Shown here: piece after piece, positions 50,518-60,213 of the stretch
How positions within the stretch are numbered: position 1 is the first letter of the stretch
Layout: each line of letters starts with the position of its first letter
NCBI GenBank assembly: GCA_002356515.1
Contig: AP017605.1
Span: forward strand, 5,007,020-5,071,019
Length of the DNA stretch: 64,000 bases
Reading direction: 5' to 3'
DNA from: Mesorhizobium loti
GTDB lineage: Bacteria > Pseudomonadota > Alphaproteobacteria > Rhizobiales > Rhizobiaceae
The notes under the pieces: model-generated
Databases searched by the model: none
What the model saw: the letters and a program-made list of their open reading frames with translations, nothing else
Told to the model about the DNA's origin: nothing
Made by a program: the position numbers and the translations under genes

Positions 50518-51611
50518 CAGACGTCTCTCCGCTCGAAATCGATGCGCGGATCGACCCAGGTGTAGATGAGGTCGGACAGCAATCCGACAAGCAACCCAAG
50601 CAGCGAGAAGATGTAGAGGTTGGCGAACACCACCGGGTAGTCGCGCTCGACCACCGAGCGGAAGCCTAGCAGGCCGAGGCCATCGAGCGAAAAGATGTTT
50701 TCGATCAGCAGCGAGCCGGTGAAGAAGGCCGAGATGAAGGCACCGGGGAAACCGGCGATGACGATCAGCATGGCATTGCGGAAGACATGGCCGTAGAGCA
50801 CCTGCCGCTCCGAAAGGCCCTTGGCGCGCGCCGTTACCACATACTGCTTGCGGATCTCCTCCAGGAACGAGTTCTTGGTGAGCAGCGTCGTGGTGGCGAA
50901 GGCAGACAGCACCAGCGCCGTCAGCGGCAAGGTCATGTGCCAGAAATAGTCGACGATCTTGCCTGGCCAGGACAACTGGTCCCAATTGTCCGAGACGATG
51001 CCGCGCAACGGAAACCAGTCCCAGAAGGACCCGCCGGCGAACAGCACCATCAGCATGATGCCGAACAGGAAGCCCGGAATGGCATAGCCGACGATGACGA
51101 CGCCGCTCGTCCAGATGTCGAAAGGCGTGCCGTCCTTCACCGCCTTGCGGATGCCGAGCGGGATGGAAATCAGATAGGACAGGAGCGTGATCCAAAGCCC
51201 GATCGAAATTGAAACCGGCATTTTCTCGAGGATCAGGTCCAGCACCGAGATATCGCGGAAATAGCTGTTGCCGAAATCAAAGCGGGCGTAGTTCCACAGC
51301 ATCATGCCGAAGCGCTCGAGCGGCGGCTTGTCGAAGCCGAACTGCTTCTCCAGCTTCTTGATGAATTCCGGATCGAGGCCCTGTGCGCCGCGGTATTTCG
51401 AGCTGACATCGCCGGCGACATCGAAGTTGGAGCCGCCCGCATCGCCGCCGCCACCGCCGAGGCGGTCGCTGCCGCCCTGGTTGGTCAGCTTGGCGATGAC
51501 CTGCTCGACCGGGCCGCCTGGGGCAAACTGGATGACGGCGAAGGAGATCGCCATGATGCCGAACAGCGTCGGGATCATCAAAAGGATGCGGCGCAGTATA
51601 TAGGCGCCCAT
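50517..51611 (-). CDS. yejB: Yej-type ABC transporter permease B
   Basis: A 364-residue permease. It begins with the family helix [20 protein letters not shown] and [14 protein letters not shown]. It then has a long Gly/Asp-rich loop ([20 protein letters not shown]) and a [20 protein letters not shown] segment, as YejB proteins do. It is 30 bp after the second binding-protein gene and coupled to yejE. Together with YejE it makes the transmembrane path of the importer. Confidence 0.93.
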   Translation of the reverse strand: MGAYILRRILLMIPTLFGIMAISFAVIQFAPGGPVEQVIAKLTNQGGSDRLGGGGGDAGGSNFDVAGDVSSKYRGAQGLDPEFIKKLEKQFGFDKPPLERFGMMLWNYARFDFGNSYFRDISVLDLILEKMPVSISIGLWITLLSYLISIPLGIRKAVKDGTPFDIWTSGVVIVGYAIPGFLFGIMLMVLFAGGSFWDWFPLRGIVSDNWDQLSWPGKIVDYFWHMTLPLTALVLSAFATTTLLTKNSFLEEIRKQYVVTARAKGLSERQVLYGHVFRNAMLIVIAGFPGAFISAFFTGSLLIENIFSLDGLGLLGFRSVVERDYPVVFANLYIFSLLGLLVGLLSDLIYTWVDPRIDFERRDV

Positions 51612-51641
51612 CAGGCGTCCTGCCCGCGTTGGACTGCTATC

Positions 51642-53525
51642 TCAGCCTTTGCCAATTTTTGCCGCCTTGCCCTTATCGACCCACCACAGCGCCTCGACCG
51701 GAAAGCCGAAATCGGGTTTTTGCTCAGGAAAGCCGAACATGTCCCAATAGGCGCTTCGGTGATTCGCCAGGAACCAACTAGGAATCCAATCGCACCGCGC
51801 GCGCAAGACCCGGTCGAGCGCCCGCATCGCGACCGTCAGGCTTTCACGGTCTTTTGCCGCGCCCACTGTGTCGATCAGCGCATCGATCGCGGGGTCTGAC
51901 GTGCCCGGCAGATTGCGTGAGCCGGAGAGGTTGGCCGTCCTGGAATGGAAGAAGCCTTCGAGATCGTCGCGTGTCGGTGTCGCGGTGAACGAGAAAGCAG
52001 CTGACAGCAGATCGAAATCGAACGTCGCCTGCCTGGCCTGGTATTGCGCCGAATCCACCAGCCGGATCGTGGCGTCGATGCCGATCGCCTTCATGTTGGC
52101 GACCCAGGGCGAATAGACTTGGACGAAGGTGTCGTCGTCGACCATGAATTCGGCCGAAAGCCTGCCGCCCTTGCCGTTGACGACGAAATCGCCCGACCGT
52201 TTCCAGCCGGCTGCGGCCAGAAGCTTTGCCGCCTGGCCGAGCAGCTTGCGGTCGCGGCCGGAGCCGTCGGACGCGGGCTGGGTTACCGCCTCGCCGAAGA
52301 CCGCCACCGGCACCTGGCTTCGCAGCGGCTCCAGCAGCGCCAGCTCTTGCGGCGATGGCACACCTTCGGCGCGAAAATCCGATTTTTCGAAGCAGGATTG
52401 CGAGCGCTCGTAGGAGCCGTAGAAGAAGTTGCGTCGTGTCCACTCGAAATCGAAGCAGAGCGCGATCGCCTGGCGCACGCGCGGATCGCGAAACTGTTCA
52501 CGCCGCTGGTTGACCGCCGTTCCCTGCATTGTCGGCCGCTTCTCGGCCGGGAATTCGTGCTTGATCACCTTGCCGGCGGTCAGTGCCGGGAAGTCGTACG
52601 CCGTCGCCCACACGCGCGAGGTGAACTCCTCGCGATAGGTGATTTCACCCTTCTTGAAGGCTTCGAAGCCGGCCGTGCGGTTCTGGTAGAACTCGATGCG
52701 GATACGCTCGAAATTGTTCTGGCCACGATTGACCGGAAGGTCGCGGCCCCAATAGTCCGCCACCCGCTCATATTCGATCCACGCGCCGGCCGAGAAGCGC
52801 CCGACCTTGTACGCGCCGGACCCAAGCGGCGGGTTCAACTGCGAAGAGTCGAACGGATTGACCGTGTAGAAGGCCTTCGACAGGATCGGGAACTCCACGA
52901 CGTTGAGCACGGTGCGGGCCGATTGCTTGCCAGAAAAAGTAAGCCGCAGCGTGCGGTCGTCGACGGCAACGGCCTCGACCATGTGCGTCAGGGACAGCGA
53001 CAGGTCGGGGTGGCCCTTGTCTTTGTAGAGCTTGAAGGTGAAGGCGGCGTCCTGCGCCGTCAGTGGTGACCCGTCATGGAAGTGCGCTTCCGGGCGAAGC
53101 GAGAAGGTGAAGGAGTTCCGGTCGTCGGACAGCGTTACGCCGTCGGCGATCTGGCCATAGACGGCGTCCGGTTCGTCGAGTGCCCGCACCATCAGCCCAT
53201 CGAAACACATCTCCATGCGCGGCGGCGCATCGCCCTTGTCGGCGAAGGAGTTCATCGTGTTGAAGGTTTGTGTGTCCTGGTTGTAGCCCCAGTTCGGCGG
53301 CGAGAAATTGAAGATCCCACCAGTCGGCGCATCGACATTGACATAATCGAAATGGGTGAAATCCGGTCTGTATTTGAGGTCGCCGAAAGCGGAGAGCCCA
53401 TGCAGCTTGGTGCCGGTTGCAATGTCGGCGAAGGCTTTGCCCGGCAGCAAGGCCGCGGCAGCGGCGGCGCCGCCCAATGCCAGGAAATCGCGGCGGGGCA
53501 GCACTGCCGTCGATCGCCGCCCCAT
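51642..53525 (-). CDS. Yej-type extracellular solute-binding protein (second of two)
   Basis: A 627-residue binding protein. The N-terminus carries PRRDFLALGGAAAAAALLPG, a clear twin-arginine (Tat) signal, followed by the SBP_bac_5-type body (KYRPDFTHFDYVNVDAPTGG, RPEAHFHDGSPLTAQDAAFT and RREQFRDPRVRQAIALCFDF). The start ATG overlaps the stop of the other binding-protein gene (TGATG). It is paralogous to that protein; both share the FxHFDYVNxxAPxGG pattern. The two probably widen the range of peptides or conjugates accepted by one permease. Confidence 0.9.
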   Translation of the reverse strand: MGRRSTAVLPRRDFLALGGAAAAAALLPGKAFADIATGTKLHGLSAFGDLKYRPDFTHFDYVNVDAPTGGIFNFSPPNWGYNQDTQTFNTMNSFADKGDAPPRMEMCFDGLMVRALDEPDAVYGQIADGVTLSDDRNSFTFSLRPEAHFHDGSPLTAQDAAFTFKLYKDKGHPDLSLSLTHMVEAVAVDDRTLRLTFSGKQSARTVLNVVEFPILSKAFYTVNPFDSSQLNPPLGSGAYKVGRFSAGAWIEYERVADYWGRDLPVNRGQNNFERIRIEFYQNRTAGFEAFKKGEITYREEFTSRVWATAYDFPALTAGKVIKHEFPAEKRPTMQGTAVNQRREQFRDPRVRQAIALCFDFEWTRRNFFYGSYERSQSCFEKSDFRAEGVPSPQELALLEPLRSQVPVAVFGEAVTQPASDGSGRDRKLLGQAAKLLAAAGWKRSGDFVVNGKGGRLSAEFMVDDDTFVQVYSPWVANMKAIGIDATIRLVDSAQYQARQATFDFDLLSAAFSFTATPTRDDLEGFFHSRTANLSGSRNLPGTSDPAIDALIDTVGAAKDRESLTVAMRALDRVLRARCDWIPSWFLANHRSAYWDMFGFPEQKPDFGFPVEALWWVDKGKAAKIGKG

Positions 53526-55402
53526 CAATTGCCACCCTTGTATTTGGCCGCCAGCGCTTTTTCCTTGTCGAGGTCGATCCACCAGGAGTCGGGATCATAG
53601 CCGGCATAGGGGGGCTGCTTCTCGGGAATGCCGAACTTGTTCCAGTAAGCCAGCCAGATCGCCGAGCGGTAATATTGCGGCACGACGTAGAAATTCCACA
53701 AAAGTACACGGTCGAGCGCATGTGTGGCGGCGACGAGATCCGCGCGGTCGGTGGCGAAGATGACACGGTCGACCAGCGCGTCGACAGTCGGATCCTTGAT
53801 TCCCATCAAATTGCGCGAGCCCGGCGTATCAGCGGCCTTCGAGCCCCAGAAATCGCGCTGCTCGTTGCCGGCCGAGTCCGACTGGCCGAACAGACCCGTG
53901 ACGACGTCGAAATCGAAATGGGTGACACGGTTGATGTACTGCGTCTGGTCGATGATCCGCAGGGAAGCGTCGACCCCGATCTTGCGCAGATTGGCGATGT
54001 AGGGACTGGCGATCACCTGGTCGGTGTCGTTCCAGCCGAGTATCTCGAACTTGAACGGTTCGCCGGTCTTGGCATTGACCATCTTGCCGCCCTTGATCAC
54101 CCAGCCGGCCTTGGCGAAGAGGTCGACGGCCTGTTTCAGGTACTTCCGTTCCGCTTGCGGCGAATCGTAGACCGGCAGCTTGTACTCCTGCGTGAAGAGC
54201 TCTGGCGGCAGCTTGTCGCGATACTTTTCCAGGATTTCCAGCTCCTTGCCTTGCGGCAGTCCACTTGAGGCCAGGTCCGTGCCCTGGAAATAGCTCGACG
54301 TGCGGGTGTTGAAGCCGAAAAACAGGGTGCGGTTCATCGACTCGAAATCGAACGGAATGGTCAGCGCCTCACGCACCAGCCGGTCCTGGAACAGTGGCCG
54401 CCGCTGGTTGAGGACGAAGCCCTGCATCGGCTGCGGCGAGTGGCTCTCGAAACTCTTCTTAATGACGTCGCCAGCCTTGATGGCCGGGAAAGTATAGGCC
54501 GTCGCCCATTTGCGTGAGCTGTATTCGCGGTTGAGATCTTCCAGTCCGCCCTTGGTGAAAGCCAGCCACGCGGCATTGTCGTCGAGGATATAGGTGAAAC
54601 GCTGCGTGTCGAAATTCTCGCGGCCGATCTTCACCGGCAGCTTGGCCGCCCAATAGTCCGGCACGCGCTGCCAGACGACTTCCGAGCCCGGCTTGAAACT
54701 GGCGATCTTGTAGGCGGCTGAACCCAGTGGAATTTCCAGCGTTGGCTTGGTGACGTCGCGCTTCTTGCCGCTGGCGTCGGTGCCTTCCCACCAGTGCTTT
54801 GGCAGGACGGCGAGGTCGCCGATGATCTTCGGCAGTTCGCGGTTGCCCTTCTGGTTGAAATGGAACTCGACCTCGCGGTCGGAGATCGCCACCGCGTCGG
54901 TGACATTCTCGAAATAGCGGCTGTATTGCGGGCTGTTGGCCTTCAGCACCTGGAACGACCAGATCACGTCGTCGGCGGTGATCGGCTGGCCGTCATGCCA
55001 TTTCGCGCGTGGATCGAGCCGGTATGTGGCCGAGGAATAGTCATCAGGATATTTGTAGGCGTCGGCGATCAGCGGATGACTGGTGCTGCCTTCATCGGTC
55101 GCCTGCTCCATCAGCGTGTCGTAGAGCAGGCCGCCGCCGAATCCGAAGAGACCCGCCGCCGGCGATCCCCGCACGATATAGGGATTGAAGCTGTCGAATG
55201 TGCCGAGCACCACCGAATTCAACGTGCCGCCCTTGGGCGCGTTCGGGTTGACGTAGTCGTAGTGCTGGAAATTGTCGCCGTATTTGGATTGGCCGATCAG
55301 CGATGAGGTGGTGCGCCACTCGTCGGCTCGGGTCGCTTGCAAGCCCGCCGCCAGCAGGCCCGCCGCCAGCAGCGACTTGAGAAGCGTTCGGCCAACCGTC
55401 AT
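53525..55402 (-). CDS. yejA: Yej-type extracellular solute-binding protein (first of two)
   Basis: A 625-residue periplasmic protein. It has a Sec-type signal (LLKSLLAAGLLAAGLQATRA), then SKYGDNFQHYDYVNPNAPKG, GTFDSFNPYIVRGSPAAG, DPRAKWHDGQPITADDVIWS and NQRRPLFQDRLVREALTIPF. It is the first gene of the five-gene Yej-type operon (55402 to 47744). By family it binds oligopeptides or peptide-nucleotide compounds in the periplasm and hands them to YejBE. A terminator on the same strand at 55519-55543 separates the operon from cycM upstream. Confidence 0.9.
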   Translation of the reverse strand: MTVGRTLLKSLLAAGLLAAGLQATRADEWRTTSSLIGQSKYGDNFQHYDYVNPNAPKGGTLNSVVLGTFDSFNPYIVRGSPAAGLFGFGGGLLYDTLMEQATDEGSTSHPLIADAYKYPDDYSSATYRLDPRAKWHDGQPITADDVIWSFQVLKANSPQYSRYFENVTDAVAISDREVEFHFNQKGNRELPKIIGDLAVLPKHWWEGTDASGKKRDVTKPTLEIPLGSAAYKIASFKPGSEVVWQRVPDYWAAKLPVKIGRENFDTQRFTYILDDNAAWLAFTKGGLEDLNREYSSRKWATAYTFPAIKAGDVIKKSFESHSPQPMQGFVLNQRRPLFQDRLVREALTIPFDFESMNRTLFFGFNTRTSSYFQGTDLASSGLPQGKELEILEKYRDKLPPELFTQEYKLPVYDSPQAERKYLKQAVDLFAKAGWVIKGGKMVNAKTGEPFKFEILGWNDTDQVIASPYIANLRKIGVDASLRIIDQTQYINRVTHFDFDVVTGLFGQSDSAGNEQRDFWGSKAADTPGSRNLMGIKDPTVDALVDRVIFATDRADLVAATHALDRVLLWNFYVVPQYYRSAIWLAYWNKFGIPEKQPPYAGYDPDSWWIDLDKEKALAAKYKGGN

Positions 55403-55518
55403 GCACTATCCTCTTCGCGATGCGTGCCAGATCATCCAGAAAGGCAATCTAGATGATTTGCCGCGCGTGAAAACCGCCATGCGCGGCTTTGTCGCCGCAT
55501 ATGCGTTTTTCCTAACGA

Positions 55519-55543
55519 AAAAGCCGGGCAGAACCCGGCTTTT
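55519..55543 (-). terminator. Rho-independent terminator downstream of cycM
   Basis: On the minus strand AAAAGCCGGG, a 5-nt loop and CCCGGCTTTT followed by TTCG make a classical terminator, 27 bp after the cycM stop and before the yej operon. Confidence 0.85.
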
Positions 55544-55569
55544 CTATGAACGCTTCCATGACAACTTGG

Positions 55570-56214
55570 TTATTTGGCCGGCGCGGCCGGTGCCGGAGCC
55601 GCGGGCTTGGCCGGAGCGGCTGCATCGGCCGGCTTGGCCGGCGCCGTTGCGTCGGCCGCGGCACCCGGTGCCGGCAGCGGCTTGGGATTGTCCGACAGCG
55701 TGCGCAGATAGGCGATGACGTTGGCGCGGTCCTCGTCCTTGGGCAGGCCGGCGAAGCCCATGGCCGTGCCCTTCACGAACTTCTTCGGCGAGGTGATGAA
55801 GTGGTTGATGTTGTCGTAGGTCCACTTCTCGGTGCCGCCCTTGGAAAATTCCTTCATGCCGGCCGAATAGGCAAAGCCTTCATGCTCGGCGACCGGGCGG
55901 TCGACGAGGTCCCACAGATCGGGGCCGACCTTGTTGGGGCCGCCCTTTTCGCCGGAATGGCAGGCCTGGCATTTCTTGAACACGGCAGCGCCGGCCTCGA
56001 CATTGGCGGTCTGCAGCAGATCGGCGATCGGCTTGGCTTCGGCGGCGGGTGCCGCCGGGCCGCCTTCGGCGGGCTCCGTGGCTTCGATGATGAAGCCGGG
56101 CTTTTCCGGGGCCGGCGAGGCAAACAGCGCGTCCGACACCAGGCCGACCGAGAAAACGACGAACACGGTTCCGAGCAATCCGGCGAGCAGTTTGTTGACT
56201 TCGTTGGAATCCAT
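55570..56214 (-). CDS. cycM: Membrane-anchored cytochrome c (CycM type)
   Basis: A 214-residue protein. An uncleaved N-terminal membrane anchor ([20 protein letters not shown]) is followed by an acidic/Ala-Pro spacer and a class I cytochrome c domain with the haem motif KKCQACH and a distal methionine in the [21 protein letters not shown] segment. The C-terminal ~40 residues are Ala/Pro/Lys repeats, probably a flexible periplasmic tail. CycM carries electrons from the bc1 complex to aa3-type oxidase in rhizobia. It is divergent from kdsB. Confidence 0.92.
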   Translation of the reverse strand: MDSNEVNKLLAGLLGTVFVVFSVGLVSDALFASPAPEKPGFIIEATEPAEGGPAAPAAEAKPIADLLQTANVEAGAAVFKKCQACHSGEKGGPNKVGPDLWDLVDRPVAEHEGFAYSAGMKEFSKGGTEKWTYDNINHFITSPKKFVKGTAMGFAGLPKDEDRANVIAYLRTLSDNPKPLPAPGAAADATAPAKPADAAAPAKPAAPAPAAPAK

Positions 56215-56407
56215 ACGCCCCTTGCTCCCTTTTCCGGCGGACCGAACCGTCCACTCCGTCCGTCGGTATCGAGACCTGCCCTCCAGAGCCGGTCAAATCG
56301 GGCGGAAACTAGGTCTTTTGCTCGGGCGTTGCAACACCTATAAGGGCGCTGCCAGTGAGACCTTTTGCCACTTTTCCCCTCCTCTTTTCGAACGCCTTGC
56401 CATAGCG

Positions 56408-57136
56408 ATGTCCACCTTGATCCTGATCCCGGCCCGCATGGCCTCCACCCGCCTGCCGGGCAAGCCGCTGGCCGACATTGCCGGCGCCCCGATGATCGTC
56501 CATGTCGCCCGCCGCGCGGCCGAAGCCGGCCTCGGCCGGGTGGTGGTGGCGACCGACACGCAAAGCGTCGCCGAAGCGGTGCGCACGCATGGTTTCGAGG
56601 CGGTGATGACGCGCATCGACCATGAATCCGGCTCTGACCGCATCCACGAGGCGCTGGTCGCGCTTGATCCCGGGCGCAAGGTGGAAACCATCGTCAATGT
56701 CCAGGGCGACCTGCCGACCATCGATCCCGGTATCATCGCCGCTTCGCTAAGGCCGTTCGAGAATGCGGCGGTGGATATCGCTACGCTCGGCGTCGAGATC
56801 GTCCGCGAGGAGGAAAAGACCAATCCCAACGTCGTCAAGATCGTCGGGTCGCCGCTGTCGGCCACCAGGCTGAGGGCGCTCTATTTCACCCGCGCCACAG
56901 CACCTTGGGGCGAGGGGCCACTCTATCATCATATCGGCCTCTACGCCTATCGCCGCGCGGCACTCGAGCGCTTCGTCGCGCTGAAACCATCGCCGCTGGA
57001 GCGCCGCGAGCGGCTGGAGCAGTTGCGGGCGCTGGAAGCCGGCATGCGCATCGACGCCGAAATCGTCCAGTCGCTGCCGCTCGGCGTCGACACGCCGGAA
57101 GACCTTGAGCGCGCCAGGATGATCCTGGCAAATTGA
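56408..57136 (+). CDS. kdsB: 3-deoxy-manno-octulosonate cytidylyltransferase
   Basis: A 242-residue cytidylyltransferase that makes CMP-Kdo for lipopolysaccharide inner core. Family motifs are [20 protein letters not shown] at the N-terminus, [45 protein letters not shown] and [19 protein letters not shown] near the end. I use the ATG at 56408; the much longer open frame upstream is antisense to cycM. pheA follows 51 bp downstream in the same direction. Confidence 0.96.
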   Translation: MSTLILIPARMASTRLPGKPLADIAGAPMIVHVARRAAEAGLGRVVVATDTQSVAEAVRTHGFEAVMTRIDHESGSDRIHEALVALDPGRKVETIVNVQGDLPTIDPGIIAASLRPFENAAVDIATLGVEIVREEEKTNPNVVKIVGSPLSATRLRALYFTRATAPWGEGPLYHHIGLYAYRRAALERFVALKPSPLERRERLEQLRALEAGMRIDAEIVQSLPLGVDTPEDLERARMILAN

Positions 57137-57187
57137 CGGTCCCCGTAAACCGAGATCCCTTCGACCCCTTGAATCGAGACCCGGCCC

Positions 57188-58051
57188 ATGCCTGAAAAGA
57201 CCAACAGAATATCCTTCCAGGGCGAGCCGGGCGCCAATTCCGACACCGCCTGCCGCAACGTCTATCCCTCGATGGAGCCGTTGCCCTGCCCGACTTTCGA
57301 GGATGCCTTCAACGCGGTCGAGACCGGCAAGGCCGATCTCGCCATGATCCCGATCGAAAACACCATCGCCGGACGCGTCGCCGACATCCACCATCTGCTG
57401 CCCGAATCGAGGATGCATATCGTCGGCGAGTATTTCCTGCCGATCCATTTCCAGCTGATGGTGCTGCCCGGCGTCAGGCGCGACGAGATCAAGACCGTGC
57501 ATAGCCACATCCACGCGCTTGGCCAGTGCCGCAAATACATCCGCAAGAACGGCTGGAAGGCGGTCGTCGCCGGCGACACGGCGGGTGCCGCCAAGATGGT
57601 CTCCGAGGTCAAGGACCGCACCATGGCGGCGCTGTCGCCGACGCTGGCCGCGACGCTCTACGGGCTCGACATCATCGAGGAGAATGTCGAGGACACGGAT
57701 TCCAACGTCACCCGTTTCGTCGTCCTGACCAAGAGCAAGCAGTGGGCCGAGCGCCCGTCACCGGACGTCAAGATGATGACCACCTTCATCTTCCGCGTCC
57801 GCAACGTGCCGGCGGCGCTCTACAAGGCTATGGGCGGCTTCGCCACAAACGGCATCAACATGACCAAGCTGGAGAGCTACCAGCTCGGCGCCTTCACGGC
57901 GACGCTGTTCTACGCCGACATCGAGGGCCATCCCGACGATCCGCTGGTCAAGCTGGCGCTGGACGAGCTTCGCTTCTTCTCCCGCGAGGTGCGGATCCTG
58001 GGCGTCTACCCGGCCAGCGAGTCGCGCGAGCAGTGGAAGGTTGCGGACTGA
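57188..58051 (+). CDS. pheA: Prephenate dehydratase
   Basis: A 287-residue monofunctional prephenate dehydratase for phenylalanine synthesis. The catalytic domain has RISFQGEPGANSDTACRN, IPIENTIAGRVADIHHLL and the TRF motif DTDSNVTRFVVL. A C-terminal ACT regulatory domain begins at about residue 200 (TTFIFRVRNVPAALYKAMGG), where the usual ESRP effector motif reads ESYQ (KLESYQLG). Phenylalanine feedback may therefore differ from the E. coli enzyme. It probably shares a transcript with kdsB. Confidence 0.95.
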   Translation: MPEKTNRISFQGEPGANSDTACRNVYPSMEPLPCPTFEDAFNAVETGKADLAMIPIENTIAGRVADIHHLLPESRMHIVGEYFLPIHFQLMVLPGVRRDEIKTVHSHIHALGQCRKYIRKNGWKAVVAGDTAGAAKMVSEVKDRTMAALSPTLAATLYGLDIIEENVEDTDSNVTRFVVLTKSKQWAERPSPDVKMMTTFIFRVRNVPAALYKAMGGFATNGINMTKLESYQLGAFTATLFYADIEGHPDDPLVKLALDELRFFSREVRILGVYPASESREQWKVAD

Positions 58052-58057
58052 TCGCTG

Positions 58058-58131
58058 TTGAGCATGATCTCGGACAAACGGAAACCGTTTGTCCGAGAAA
58101 ACCGGTTCCCACTTTTCGGGATCATGCTCAA
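58058..58131. repeat. Nested inverted repeat (GAGCATGAT family)
   Basis: The outer arms TTGAGCATGAT and ATCATGCTCAA enclose a perfect 13-bp hairpin (CTCGGACAAACGG/CCGTTTGTCCGAG, 3-nt loop, 58069-58097). It separates pheA from the convergent Dabb gene, whose stop codon lies in the right arm. It can serve both genes as a terminator-like structure. Confidence 0.8.
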
Positions 58132-58433
58132 ATCACCGCGCCCAGCGGCACATAGTCGATCTCGAGAAATTTCTCGACCTCCGGCACCCAGCGGTCGCGC
58201 ACGAAGGCGACATGGTCGGGATGGTCGTTGTACCTGGTGTAGGCGGCCTGGTCGGCGAACTCCATCGAGAAGCCGAACCGATAGTCGTTCTTGGGGCTGA
58301 TCTGCCGCAACTGTTCGAAATGCGTGACGCCCCGGATCGCGGTGAGGATTTTCTTGGCATCGACGAGGAACCGCTTTTCCTCGAGCGAGTGCGGTGCATG
58401 CTTCAGCGTGAAGACGACGGTGTGCCGGATCAT
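58128..58433 (-). CDS. Dabb (stress-responsive alpha-beta barrel) protein
   Basis: 101 residues: MIRHTVVFTLKHAPHSLEE, VTHFEQLRQISPKNDYRFGF, SMEFADQAAYTRYNDHPDHV and FVRDRWVPEVEKFLEIDYVP. This is a complete single Dabb domain, a ferredoxin-like dimeric fold. GAGAG precedes the ATG. The final codons and stop are supplied by the repeat at 58058-58131. It lies next to nudC on the same strand. The function is unknown; relatives are stress-induced. Confidence 0.9.
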   Translation of the reverse strand: MIRHTVVFTLKHAPHSLEEKRFLVDAKKILTAIRGVTHFEQLRQISPKNDYRFGFSMEFADQAAYTRYNDHPDHVAFVRDRWVPEVEKFLEIDYVPLGAVI

Positions 58434-58464
58434 TTGTCTCTCCTGCAGTGACTTCCAGTATTGG

Positions 58465-59409
58465 CTATTCGCTGTCGACCCAGGCGCGGATCAGGTGATG
58501 CGCAATCGCCCCTTTCGGCGGCGTGACCAGGTTGTCGGCATGCTCCCGGGCCAGCATCAGGCGCACCTCGTCGCGGCCGAACCAGCGGCAGTCCTCCAAC
58601 TCGTTGAGGTCAGCCTGGATGTCTTCGTTGAGCGGCTCGCCGAAGCAGCCGATCATCAGCGAATAGGGGAACGGCCAGGGCTGGCTGGCGTGGTAGACGA
58701 CGCGGCCGAGCCGGATGCCGGCCTCCTCCAGCGTTTCGCGGCGCACCGCCGCCTCGATCGTCTCGCCCGGTTCGATGAAGCCGGCAAGCGCGGAATACAT
58801 GCCCGGCGCGAAATGCCGGCCGCGCCCGAGCAGGCATTTCTCCCGCGTGGCCGTCAGCATGATCGCCACCGGGTCGGTGCGCGGGAAATGCTCGGTGCCG
58901 CAATTCGGGCAATGCCGCTTGTAACCGCCGGCCCGGATTTGAGATTCGGTGCCGCATTTGCTGCAGAAACGATGGCTGGCATGCCAGGCGAGCAGAGCAG
59001 CCCCTTGCGCCATGGCGCCGGCGGCCGCCTCGTCGATGAGCCCTTGCATATAGACCGATCGGTAGTCGATCGCCTTGACGGTCTCGGGCAACTGTTCGGC
59101 GTCGATTGCGACTGGCATCGCCAGCACCGGCCCCTGTTCGGAAAAGCCGAGCAGCACAGCCCCGGCAAAGGAAGGCTTGAAGGGCTCGCTGTCGGCGGCG
59201 CCGAACCATGGGTCCAGGCGGTCGCCCTGGCCGAGCTTCAAGTGGAGCCGGCCGCCATTCATCAAAAGCAGCCGCGTCGTTGGATCCGCCAGCGCCTTGT
59301 CGACCGAATCGTCGGCGCGATTCTCGGATTGCCGGTCGATCGTGTTGCCGGCAAAGCCGACGAACTGGCTCGGCTCGCGCAAAGGCGCGTCAAACAGGCG
59401 GAAGCTCAT
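58465..59409 (-). CDS. nudC: NAD(+) diphosphatase / NADH pyrophosphatase
   Basis: A 314-residue Nudix hydrolase. The zinc ribbon is FCSKCGTESQIRAGGYKRHC (then PNCG), the Nudix box is GFIEPGETIEAAVRRETLEE (then AGI), and the NudC-diagnostic SQPWPFPYSLMIGC follows. It cleaves NAD(H) to AMP and NMN(H) and may decap NAD-capped RNA. It is 31 bp upstream of the Dabb gene and 39 bp downstream of the HIT gene on the same strand, suggesting one transcript for all three. Confidence 0.96.
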   Translation of the reverse strand: MSFRLFDAPLREPSQFVGFAGNTIDRQSENRADDSVDKALADPTTRLLLMNGGRLHLKLGQGDRLDPWFGAADSEPFKPSFAGAVLLGFSEQGPVLAMPVAIDAEQLPETVKAIDYRSVYMQGLIDEAAAGAMAQGAALLAWHASHRFCSKCGTESQIRAGGYKRHCPNCGTEHFPRTDPVAIMLTATREKCLLGRGRHFAPGMYSALAGFIEPGETIEAAVRRETLEEAGIRLGRVVYHASQPWPFPYSLMIGCFGEPLNEDIQADLNELEDCRWFGRDEVRLMLAREHADNLVTPPKGAIAHHLIRAWVDSE

Positions 59410-59448
59410 ACGGACTCTGGATGCTTTGGGATGAACACTGGGGAAGGC

Positions 59449-59868
59449 TTATAGCGCCGCCCTTATCGTTTCGGCAAACCGGCGCAGGTCGGAACCTTGA
59501 TAGGGCTCGCGCAGGCCGTGCCCCCACACCGGGCCGGGCCAACCGGGATCGCCTTCGGACCGTGCGACGATATGGATATGCAATTGACGCACGATATTGC
59601 CGAGCGCGCCGGTGTTGATCTTGGTGCAGCCGGTCACTTTCTTCAGCGCCTGCGCCACCATATTGGTCTCGAAGGTCAGCATAGCCTGGTCGAGCGGCGT
59701 CATGTCGTGGATTTCTTCCGCTCCTGGCCGCTGCGGCACCAGAAGCAGCCAAGGCCAGCGGCGATCGTTCATCACCCGCAATTCGCACAGCCCAAGCCAC
59801 ATCAACTGCTCGCTGTCCGCCTCCAGCCGGGCATCCAGCGTGAATCCGGCCTTCAGGCCCGGCAGCAT
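59449..59868 (-). CDS. HIT-domain protein
   Basis: A 139-residue HIT-superfamily nucleotide hydrolase/transferase. The core has DRRWPWLLLVPQRPGAEEIH, NMVAQALKKVTGCTKINTGA and the active-site strand QLHIHIVARSEGDPGWPGPV. The third histidine of the classical HxHxH triad is replaced (HIHIVAR), which is usual for this proteobacterial subgroup. I start at MLPGLKAGF with AGGGAAA upstream; the frame to 60036 overlaps the SRP RNA and is rejected. It is the first gene of a HIT-nudC-Dabb unit. Confidence 0.88.
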   Translation of the reverse strand: MLPGLKAGFTLDARLEADSEQLMWLGLCELRVMNDRRWPWLLLVPQRPGAEEIHDMTPLDQAMLTFETNMVAQALKKVTGCTKINTGALGNIVRQLHIHIVARSEGDPGWPGPVWGHGLREPYQGSDLRRFAETIRAAL

Positions 59869-60011
59869 CGGCGTTTCCCTTGCTTTTCTTGGTTTACTCA
59901 AACCATGAACGCTAGAGCGGCTACATCGGGGCTGCAAGCGAATCTCTTGTGTGATCGCGCCGATTTGCCTGCGCACTTGCATTTCGTCGCGCAATTGCCG
60001 ATATGGACAGC

Positions 60012-60107
60012 GGGAGGTTGGTGGTGGACGATCCACTCGCCAACCGGGTCAGGTCCGGAAGGAAGCAGCCCTAACGAGCCCGGAACGGGTCATTGTTCCA
60101 GCCTCCC
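60012..60107 (+). ncRNA. ffs: Signal recognition particle RNA (4.5S, small bacterial type)
   Basis: The ends GGGAGGTTGG and CCAGCCTCCC pair as the terminal stem. The centre has the conserved SRP domain IV signature GGTCAGGTCCGGAAGGAAGC followed by AGCC, which binds Ffh. It is about 96 nt long, on the plus strand, about 106 bp upstream of dnaX, the usual alphaproteobacterial position. Confidence 0.95.
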
Positions 60108-60213
60108 ACCTCTTCGGCCCTCCTCGCCACATTGACGACGCATTGCAGCGCGGGCGAGATTATGCGCAGGAATCGGCGCCTTTGAGCGCGGCCTTTTGGA
60201 GCTTAACGGGCGA

